From Verrucomicrobiota bacterium (lineage in GTDB: Bacteria > Verrucomicrobiota > Kiritimatiellia > Kiritimatiellales > Tichowtungiaceae): DNA of 5,118 nucleotides. This document shows, in pieces, positions 1-5,118 of this stretch. Position 1 is the first letter of the stretch, and each line of letters starts with the position of its first letter. Under the pieces are notes generated by a model. It did not search any database. It was given only the letters and a program-made list of their open reading frames with translations, and had not been told where the DNA came from. Both the position numbers and the translations under genes were made by a program. The stretch is from positions 1 to 5,118 of the forward strand of contig JADYZA010000085.1 in assembly GCA_020853375.1 (NCBI GenBank), read 5' to 3'.

Positions 1-414
1 ATGCTCCGTAAAATGGCCGGCGTCGATGAGTTCCGTATCGAGCCGCCGGAGCGGGTCGAAGAAGCCGTCAAACCGCAAAAACCGGCGGCAGTCAGCCGTG
101 GCCGGACAAGTTCGGTGGATGTTTCGTCATTGCCGGACATCAAACCGCTTCAGCGTCGCATTGTCATTCCTGAAGCCGTTGAAGTCCAAACGGTCGATCT
201 CCGCCCGAAAATGAGCGCTTTCCGGCAAAGTGTCCCCGCCATCAAACTCCCCGCAATGAATCTGAGCTTCCGAGGTTCGGAAACTTCCGTTCAGAACGCT
301 CCGAACCTTGGAAAAATTCTAAATTCTGCTGATCGGAATTCGATCCGCCGCGCCATGCTCAGCCATATTATTTTTTCCCCGCCCAAAGCGCTTGAACAGC
401 CTATCAAACCGTAG
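1..414 (+). CDS. Unrecognised proline/valine-rich protein, probably the C-terminal part of a longer gene
   Basis: The frame is open from the first base of the window to a TAG at 412-414, giving 137 residues. The codon at base 1 is ATG, but no upstream sequence is visible, so the true start may lie outside; Met5 is an alternative. The visible protein is basic and rich in Pro, Val, Lys and Arg. Residues 1-60 look disordered, with clusters such as EPPERVEEAVKPQKP. Alternating hydrophobic stretches follow (IVIPEAVEVQTVDL, about residues 54-67), and a short amphipathic segment comes near the end (NSIRRAMLSHIIF, about 113-125). There is no signal peptide, membrane segment or catalytic motif that I recognise. 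The composition resembles a linker or tail of a larger protein, but that is inference. It is separated from the next gene by 142 nt and has no obvious T-tailed terminator behind it. I assign no function. Confidence 0.55.
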   Translation: MLRKMAGVDEFRIEPPERVEEAVKPQKPAAVSRGRTSSVDVSSLPDIKPLQRRIVIPEAVEVQTVDLRPKMSAFRQSVPAIKLPAMNLSFRGSETSVQNAPNLGKILNSADRNSIRRAMLSHIIFSPPKALEQPIKP

Positions 415-447
415 TTGTCGCCATTGCCGAATGAGACTGGGAGATTT

Positions 448-471
448 TAGAACGAATCGCTTGTCGTTCTA
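448..471. repeat. Perfect 8-bp inverted repeat (TAGAACGA / TCGTTCTA)
   Basis: The arms are 448-455 and 464-471 with an 8-nt loop, ATCGCTTG. In RNA the stem could extend by up to three U-G pairs (445-447 with 472-474). No T-run follows on either strand, so it is not a convincing intrinsic terminator for the gene ending at 414. The right arm and loop overlap the -35 of the weak promoter candidate at 461-488, which is where a repressor operator would sit. A role as operator, or as a Rho-protected 3' end of the upstream transcript, is inference. Confidence 0.45.
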
Positions 472-488
472 GGGGCATCCGATATACA
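461..488 (+). promoter_or_regulatory. Weak candidate sigma-70-type promoter for the corA-suhB-methyltransferase operon
   Basis: TTGTCG at 461-466 and TATACA at 483-488 are separated by 16 nt, each matching 4 of 6 consensus bases. A transcript would begin near 495, leaving a leader of about 60 nt before the ATG at 557. It is the best pairing I found in the 142-nt gap, but a match of this quality can arise by chance. The operon could instead be transcribed from upstream, because no terminator is visible between 414 and 557. Confidence 0.25.
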
Positions 489-501
489 AAGCAACCCGTC
501 A

Positions 502-517
502 GATTAGGTGTTTAATC
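502..517. repeat. Short inverted repeat GATTA-N6-TAATC in the corA leader
   Basis: The arms 502-506 and 513-517 are perfect complements around GGTGTT. It lies about 40 nt upstream of the corA start, just downstream of the candidate transcription start. At 5 bp it is short and AT-rich and may be chance; a dimeric regulator site or a weak leader hairpin are the alternatives. Confidence 0.2.
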
Positions 518-556
518 AGACGGAATCTTAAGCAGGAAAAGAAACGGGGTGATTTC

Positions 557-1504
557 ATGATACTGTCTTACCGGATTGAGTCGAAAAGGCTTGTTCAAAG
601 CAATGGGGACGATGCGGACGTGCTCGTGTACCGCCAGCCTACAGATGCTGAAAAAGAATCCCTGCAAAAAAAATACGACCTGGATCCGTTTGACGTGGAA
701 GCGGTCTATGATGCGGACGAAGTCCCCCGTCTGGAACATATGCCGGAGGGCGGAATTTTCATGATTTGGAAACGCCCCGACAATATCACCCGCGATGAAA
801 CCATTCAGTTCGAAGTGTCCTCGCTCGGTATATTAATCAGAGACGGAAAAGTTGTTTTTATCGTGCCTCGGGACGAACTCTCCATCACCGGACGGGAGTT
901 CAAACAGATCGACAACGGCATGGACTGCGTCCTTCGCGTTCTCCTGCAAACCGCGCATCACTATCAGGGACATCTTAAAGCGATCAAGATGATGTCACAG
1001 GAATTGCAGGCGAAAATTGTTAAATCCATGGAAAACAAATATCTCCTGCAGATGTTCGCACTCGGCGAAAGTCTGATTTATTACCACAACGCGCTGGAAG
1101 CAAACCAAGCCGTCTTATCAAAATTCCATACGGCGACTGGCAAACTGAAACTCTCAACCGAGCAACTCGAATTTCTTGAGGATGTTGTCATCGAAAATCA
1201 GCAGGCCAGCAAACAAGCCGGAATTTATTCGACGGTTTTGTCAGGTCTCATGGATGCCCGCGGAACCATCGTTAATAACAACATGAACGTTCTGTTGAAA
1301 AACCTGACTCTCATCAACGTTGTGTTTCTGCCACTCAACATTATCGCCAGTATGGGCGGAATGTCGGAATTCAGCGTGATGACCAAGAACTTCAACCCGT
1401 GGATATCCTACGGCTTGTTCTCCGTGACCATGGTCCTGCTCGGCTGGCTCATCTGGTGGTGGCTGATGAAAGTTCTGGATCATCTCCAGAACCGGAGCAG
1501 CTGA
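557..1504 (+). CDS. corA: CorA-family magnesium/divalent cation transporter (GMS variant)
   Basis: This is a 315-residue inner-membrane CorA-family channel, normally a homopentamer carrying Mg2+ (or Co2+, Ni2+) into the cell. The family layout is complete. A soluble N-terminal alpha/beta domain covers about residues 1-130, a long helical region about 131-245 (the stalk), and two C-terminal membrane segments follow at about 248-266 and 283-306. The pre-TM1 signature is good: residues 239-260 include NNNMN, then LKNLTLINVVFLPL, as in CorA. The usual (Y)GMN pore signature reads G268-M269-S270-E271-F272 here, so Asn is replaced by Ser. TM2 is Trp-rich (GWLIWWWL), and the C-terminal tail is short (DHLQNRSS). 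Length is typical for the family. The start is supported by GGGGTGAT at 546-553 just before the ATG. The next gene begins 37 nt downstream, suggesting co-transcription. Membership in the family is firm; the ion carried cannot be read from sequence, so the symbol is given in the family sense only. Confidence 0.9.
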   Translation: MILSYRIESKRLVQSNGDDADVLVYRQPTDAEKESLQKKYDLDPFDVEAVYDADEVPRLEHMPEGGIFMIWKRPDNITRDETIQFEVSSLGILIRDGKVVFIVPRDELSITGREFKQIDNGMDCVLRVLLQTAHHYQGHLKAIKMMSQELQAKIVKSMENKYLLQMFALGESLIYYHNALEANQAVLSKFHTATGKLKLSTEQLEFLEDVVIENQQASKQAGIYSTVLSGLMDARGTIVNNNMNVLLKNLTLINVVFLPLNIIASMGGMSEFSVMTKNFNPWISYGLFSVTMVLLGWLIWWWLMKVLDHLQNRSS

Positions 1505-1541
1505 ACTCCAGTCCGCCGTAATTTTCAAGGTAGGATCTCAC

Positions 1542-2321
1542 ATGAAAACATCTCCAAATAAACAGCTTCTGGACGTCTGTATCGAAGCCGCGCGGGCGGC
1601 AGGTTGCTACGCACTGGATAATTATCACCGCCGCGAGGACGTTGCGCAAAGCTTTGACCACGATGTGAAACTGGTGATGGATAGTGAATGCCAGCGCATC
1701 GCGGAAGCGGTGATTTATAAACATTTCCCCGACCACGCCATTCTCGGCGAAGAGGGTTCGATTGCAAAAGAACACGCGCTCGAGTGGATTATTGATCCAA
1801 TCGACGGCACGGTTAATTATACGCGAGGGTTCCCCTACTGGTGTTGCTCCATCGCCGTGCGCTGCGGCAGTGAAATACTGGCCGGATGCGTCTTTGTTCC
1901 GGTATTGAATGAATGTTACACCGCAACCTTGGACGGCCCCGCGCTTTGCAACGGCGAACCGATCTGCGCATCCGACGTTACAGCCCTTGGAAAAGCCGCG
2001 TTTTTTACCGGCATGACCAAGGATATTGACGGCAGAGCGATCTCCTTTTTCAGCGAGGCGGCCCACACGATGCATAAGATACGCATTCTGGGTTCAGCGG
2101 CTATCGATGTCTGTCATGTCGCCTGCGGTCGTTCGGACGGTTATTTTGAGCCAGGGCTTTATCTATGGGACATCGCCGCCGCCAGCCTGATCGCCGAACG
2201 CTCCGGAGCCCTCTGCACCGCCTACCCACGTAACGAGGAAAACGGCATGCGCTTTCTCTGCACCAATCGCCACCTTCACTCCGCCGTGCGCACACTGGTC
2301 GAGAAACATTTCAAGGATTGA
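1542..2321 (+). CDS. Inositol-1-monophosphatase family protein (SuhB-like phosphatase)
   Basis: A 259-residue cytoplasmic, Mg2+-dependent, Li+-sensitive-type sugar-phosphatase of the IMPase/FIG superfamily, of normal length. The metal-binding motifs are all present. LGEEG has Glu70, and D85-P-I-D88-G-T90 forms the DP(I/L)DGT box that binds two metals. GSAAIDVCHVACGRSDGYFE at about 184-203 is the conserved core strand/helix, and W209-D210 in the LYLWDIAAASLIAE segment is the second signature, whose Asp holds a metal. Lys43 and Asp47 (VKLVMDSE) fit the N-terminal substrate/metal loop. The enzyme should therefore be active. Substrate is uncertain: inositol phosphates, other sugar or polyol phosphates, histidinol phosphate and nucleotide phosphates are all used within the family. 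The start is set by AAGGTAGGA at 1527-1535, 6 nt before the ATG. The gene follows corA by 37 nt and precedes the methyltransferase by 3 nt, so it is likely the middle gene of an operon. Confidence 0.9.
   Translation: MKTSPNKQLLDVCIEAARAAGCYALDNYHRREDVAQSFDHDVKLVMDSECQRIAEAVIYKHFPDHAILGEEGSIAKEHALEWIIDPIDGTVNYTRGFPYWCCSIAVRCGSEILAGCVFVPVLNECYTATLDGPALCNGEPICASDVTALGKAAFFTGMTKDIDGRAISFFSEAAHTMHKIRILGSAAIDVCHVACGRSDGYFEPGLYLWDIAAASLIAERSGALCTAYPRNEENGMRFLCTNRHLHSAVRTLVEKHFKD
2313..2317 (+). promoter_or_regulatory. Shine-Dalgarno site inside the end of the IMPase gene
   Basis: AAGGA at 2313-2317 lies 7 nt before the methyltransferase ATG at 2325 and within the last codons of the phosphatase gene, whose TGA is at 2319-2321. 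Ribosomes finishing the first gene are therefore well placed to begin the second, which implies translational coupling. This site also fixes the methyltransferase start. Confidence 0.7.
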
Positions 2322-2324
2322 CCC

Positions 2325-3149
2325 ATGGCCAAAAAGAAACCGATTCCGGACCTGCATTATCTCTATGAAGCTTCCGTACAGGGCGTGGAAACCGACCTCG
2401 ACTTTGCGGCGAGGATTTTCAAAAACAAACGCAAACGCAGTCCGTCCGACCTGCGCGAAGATTTCTGCGGCACAGCCGCCCTCGCCTGCGAATGGGTGAA
2501 ACGTTCGCCGAAGCACCGCGCGTGGGGCGTGGACATTGATCAGCCGACGCTCAACTGGGGATTGGAACACAATGTTCCAAACATTGGAAAAAATCCGGGC
2601 GCACTGGAACTGCTCTGCGCCGACGTGCTGAAAGTCAAAACCCCGCCGGTCGATCTGGTGATGGCGCTCAACTTTTCCTACTGCGTTTTCAAAACGCGTG
2701 AACTTCTCCTGACCTACTTCAAACAGGTTCGCAAAGCGCTGAAAAAAGACGGCCTGTTTGTGATGGATATTTACGGCGGCACCGAGGCGGTCGGCACCAA
2801 GCTGGAACCCCGTAAAGTCGAGACGTTCACCGCCGCGGACGGAACCAAGGTGCCATCCTTCCAATACATCTGGGACCAAGCCGAATACAACGTGATCGAC
2901 CATCACGTTGTGAATTACATTCATTTCAAACTTCCAGGCATTGGAAAAATTGAAAAAGCCTTCACCTACGACTGGCGCCTCTGGACCCTGCCGGAATTAC
3001 AGGAACTGCTGATTGAGGCGGGATTCAAGTCCGCCGAGATTTACCTGCATGACTGGACCAAAGACGGCGAGTCTGACGATATCTACCGCCGCCGAACAAC
3101 CTACGAAAACACCCTTGGATGGGTCGCCTACGTCATCGGTATCAAATAG
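2325..3149 (+). CDS. Class I SAM-dependent methyltransferase, substrate unknown
   Basis: A 274-residue cytoplasmic protein with a Rossmann-fold methyltransferase core. Motif I appears as L43-R-E-D-F-C-G-T-A51, a divergent version of the DxGxGxG loop that I remember as typical of a group of uncharacterised bacterial methyltransferases. The acidic strand end G68-V-D-I-D72 should bind the SAM ribose. A99-D100 fits motif III, and V109-D-L-V-M-A-L-N-F-S-Y119 is the motif IV position. The helix and strand YFKQVRKALKKDGLFVMDIYGG at about 131-152 is the post-IV strand of such enzymes. A C-terminal region (about 155-274) carries many aromatic residues (YDWRLWTLPELQELLIEAGF, then YRRRTTYENTLGW) and probably forms the substrate pocket. 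The N-terminal DLHYLYEASVQ segment is also characteristic of the group. There is no membrane segment. The gene is coupled to the upstream IMPase-family gene with a 3-nt gap, which hints at a shared metabolic route but does not identify it. The fold is confident; the methyl acceptor is unknown. Confidence 0.85.
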   Translation: MAKKKPIPDLHYLYEASVQGVETDLDFAARIFKNKRKRSPSDLREDFCGTAALACEWVKRSPKHRAWGVDIDQPTLNWGLEHNVPNIGKNPGALELLCADVLKVKTPPVDLVMALNFSYCVFKTRELLLTYFKQVRKALKKDGLFVMDIYGGTEAVGTKLEPRKVETFTAADGTKVPSFQYIWDQAEYNVIDHHVVNYIHFKLPGIGKIEKAFTYDWRLWTLPELQELLIEAGFKSAEIYLHDWTKDGESDDIYRRRTTYENTLGWVAYVIGIK

Positions 3150-3158
3150 TTTTTCCGG

Positions 3159-3187
3159 TTTACATCCTCATACGGACTGTCAATAAT
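3159..3187 (+). promoter_or_regulatory. Near-consensus sigma-70-type promoter for the universal stress protein gene
   Basis: TTTACA at 3159-3164 and AATAAT at 3182-3187 are separated by exactly 17 nt, each differing from consensus at one base. Transcription would start near 3194, about 20 nt before the ATG. The match lies in the 65-nt gap after the methyltransferase stop, so the stress protein can be expressed independently of the upstream genes. No terminator is visible between them, so read-through may add to it. Confidence 0.6.
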
Positions 3188-3202
3188 CAGACGTAGTCAA
3201 AA

Positions 3203-3208
3203 AGGAGG
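3203..3208 (+). promoter_or_regulatory. Strong Shine-Dalgarno (AGGAGG) for the universal stress protein
   Basis: AGGAGG at 3203-3208 is a full match to the anti-SD core and sits 6 nt before the ATG at 3215, which fixes that start. An ATG at 3210 followed directly by TAA overlaps the true start (ATGTAATG). It is too close to the SD to be used and is probably incidental. Confidence 0.8.
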
Positions 3209-3214
3209 CATGTA

Positions 3215-3610
3215 ATGAAAATCGTGGCGACTGTAGACTTTTCCACCACATCAGAAAATATTCTGAAAATCACAAAGACCTATGCCAAGAAACTGGATGC
3301 GGAGGTTTTCCTAATCCATGCCGAACCGGACGATGTCGTTCCGGAAGAAGAAGACACCACGCCGGAATTAGTCCGCCTGAAAAAAGATGCGCAGGCGCTG
3401 CAGAGAGCCGGTGTAAGAGTTACTCCTGTTTTCCTCCGCGGTCCGGTTTGCGAAACGATTATGACAGAAGCCATCCGCCTGGAGGCCGACCTGATTATTA
3501 CCGGCGCGCACGGTCACGGAAAAATCAGCTGCAAAGTTCCTGTCGGCCACGTCAGCGAGTGTATTCTTCTCCGGGCAAATATCCCGGTGATGGTCGTTCC
3601 AAGCTTCTGA
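3215..3610 (+). CDS. Universal stress protein (UspA family) with altered ATP-binding loop
   Basis: A 131-residue single-domain cytoplasmic UspA-family protein, slightly shorter than the usual 140-150. The N-terminal strand KIVATVDFSTTSENIL carries Asp8, the position that contacts adenine in nucleotide-binding members. VFLIHAEPDD (31-40) is the typical second strand, followed by an acidic loop (VVPEEEDTTPE). ADLIITGAHGHG (91-102) and the final strand IPVMVVPS are classic family features. The nucleotide loop is normally G-x2-G-x9-G-(S/T). Here it reads G97-A-H-G100, then ten residues, then G111-H112, so there is one extra residue and His in place of Ser/Thr. Binding of ATP may be weakened or lost. 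Such proteins act in stress survival, often as dimers, but the specific role cannot be read. It has its own promoter and a strong terminator, so it is probably a single-gene transcript. Confidence 0.9.
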   Translation: MKIVATVDFSTTSENILKITKTYAKKLDAEVFLIHAEPDDVVPEEEDTTPELVRLKKDAQALQRAGVRVTPVFLRGPVCETIMTEAIRLEADLIITGAHGHGKISCKVPVGHVSECILLRANIPVMVVPSF

Positions 3611-3639
3611 TCCTCGTCTGACAACCGAACCCGCGCACG

Positions 3640-3673
3640 GCCTTTTTCCAACTATCGGAAAAAGGCTTTTTTT
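3640..3673 (+). terminator. Intrinsic terminator of the universal stress protein gene
   Basis: A perfect 10-bp stem, GCCTTTTTCC (3640-3649) with GGAAAAAGGC (3657-3666), encloses the 7-nt loop AACTATC and is followed at once by seven T residues (3667-3673). It begins 30 nt after the TGA at 3608-3610. On the opposite strand the stem has no T tail, so it acts only on rightward transcription. It insulates gyrB from the upstream genes. Confidence 0.93.
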
Positions 3674-3674
3674 G

Positions 3675-3690
3675 CGGTTTTAGAAAACCG
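3675..3690. repeat. 16-bp palindrome CGGTTTT-AG-AAAACCG
   Basis: Two perfect 7-bp arms (3675-3681 and 3684-3690) surround the dinucleotide AG, starting 2 nt after the terminator T-run. The near-continuous symmetry suits a dimeric DNA-binding protein better than an RNA hairpin. No T-run follows on either strand, so it is not a second terminator. It lies 14 nt upstream of the TATAAT at 3704-3709. An operator role for gyrB is inference. Confidence 0.4.
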
Positions 3691-3703
3691 GAATGCGCAA
3701 GCA

Positions 3704-3709
3704 TATAAT
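3704..3709 (+). promoter_or_regulatory. Perfect TATAAT hexamer, possible distal -10 for gyrB
   Basis: TATAAT matches the -10 consensus fully but has no convincing -35 at 16-18 nt upstream and no extended -10 TG. The palindrome at 3675-3690 covers most of the expected -35 zone, so a promoter here could depend on a bound regulator. The region is AT-rich and the hexamer could be chance. If used, it would give gyrB a leader of about 110 nt containing the T-tracts. Confidence 0.25.
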
Positions 3710-3724
3710 CGCCTTCACCCGCTG

Positions 3725-3762
3725 TTTTTTCGTTATTTTTCAGCGGTTTTTGCCAGATTTTT
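3725..3762. promoter_or_regulatory. Four T-tracts phased at 11 bp (likely intrinsically curved DNA)
   Basis: Runs of T occur at 3725-3730, 3736-3740, 3747-3751 and 3758-3762. Their starts are exactly 11 bp apart, close to one helical turn. A-tracts (here on the minus strand) repeated in helical phase are the known cause of intrinsic DNA bending. The array runs directly into the TTGATA of the proximal gyrB promoter candidate. It may act as an upstream bend or UP-like element; the effect on transcription is inference. Confidence 0.5.
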
Positions 3763-3791
3763 GATAGCTCCGTTTCGGCATTTTCTATAGA
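3761..3791 (+). promoter_or_regulatory. gyrB: Candidate proximal gyrB promoter with long (19-nt) spacer
   Basis: TTGATA at 3761-3766 (5 of 6 consensus) and TATAGA at 3786-3791 (4 of 6) are separated by 19 nt, longer than the optimal 17. The -10 sits inside a 10-bp palindrome, TTCTATAGAA (3783-3792). Transcription would begin near 3798, about 30 nt before the gyrB ATG. Spacers away from 17 nt are known to make promoters sensitive to DNA twist, which would suit a gyrase gene controlled by supercoiling, but this is inferred. Confidence 0.35.
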
Positions 3792-3802
3792 ATGCGGCAT
3801 TT
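3776..3802 (+). repeat. Direct repeat CGGCATTT flanking the gyrB -10 candidate
   Basis: CGGCATTT occurs at 3776-3783 and again at 3795-3802, 19 bp start to start (nearly two helical turns). The copies bracket TTCTATAGAA. Tandem half-sites on one DNA face around a -10 would be a plausible repressor site. Two 8-mers this close are unlikely but not impossible by chance. Confidence 0.35.
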
Positions 3803-3804
3803 AG

Positions 3805-5118
<1,314 letters not shown>

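Noticed and set aside
1449..2075. 208-codon minus-strand open frame over the end of corA and the IMPase gene
   Set aside because: It is antisense to clear motif-bearing genes and has no recognisable protein features.
2163..2924. 253-codon minus-strand open frame across the phosphatase/methyltransferase junction
   Set aside because: It overlaps two well-supported + strand genes, has no recognisable domain, and spans an operon junction.
2580..2955. Repeated ATTGGAAAAA string in the methyltransferase gene
   Set aside because: The two copies encode IGK in different contexts (NIGKN and GIGKI) with no longer repeat around them; this is chance codon coincidence.
3210..3217. Start-stop element ATGTAATG overlapping the usp start
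   Set aside because: The ATG at 3210 is only 1 nt from the AGGAGG, too close for initiation, so regulatory use is unlikely.
3693..3704. Mini hairpin ATGC-GCAA-GCAT with a GNRA-type loop
   Set aside because: A four-base-pair stem is too short to be meaningful alone and needs conservation to support it.
3552..3800. 82-codon minus-strand frame over the usp-gyrB intergenic region
   Set aside because: It runs through the terminator hairpin and T-tracts, giving Lys/Phe-rich low-information sequence with no conserved motif.

Overview
The window is an ordinary bacterial housekeeping stretch with about six genes, all on the + strand. GC is moderate and the genes are tightly packed, with clear Shine-Dalgarno sites and one textbook intrinsic terminator. 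The GyrB sequence ([27 protein letters not shown] ATPase region, TFEGGTH motif) is clearly non-gammaproteobacterial. It feels closest to the PVC group (Verrucomicrobia/Kiritimatiellae/Lentisphaerae), but that is a recollection-based guess and not a demonstrated placement.

Layout. 1-414 is the 3' end of, or a small complete gene for, an unrecognised proline- and valine-rich protein. 415-556 is a 142-nt gap with a perfect 8-bp inverted repeat lying over the -35 of a weak candidate promoter. 557-3149 is a likely three-gene operon: a CorA-family divalent-cation transporter (with GMS where the family signature is normally GMN), an inositol-monophosphatase-family phosphatase, and a class I SAM-dependent methyltransferase of unknown substrate. 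The last two are separated by 3 nt and are probably translationally coupled. 3215-3610 is a universal stress protein with its own near-consensus promoter (TTTACA-N17-AATAAT), closed by a strong terminator at 3640-3673. 3829 to the window end is the first 430 codons of gyrB (DNA gyrase subunit B), cut just before the TOPRIM EGDSAGG motif.

The 155 nt between the terminator and gyrB are the most structured non-coding DNA here. They hold a 16-bp palindrome, a perfect TATAAT, four T-tracts starting exactly 11 bp apart (the pattern of intrinsically curved DNA), a long-spacer candidate promoter and a direct repeat flanking its -10. This could be a supercoiling- or curvature-sensitive control region for gyrase.

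I see no mobile element, CRISPR array, tRNA, rRNA or defence cassette. No clearly new biological system is present. The points worth a second look are the gyrB upstream region, the altered CorA and UspA signature motifs, and the uncharacterised methyltransferase coupled to an IMPase-like gene.
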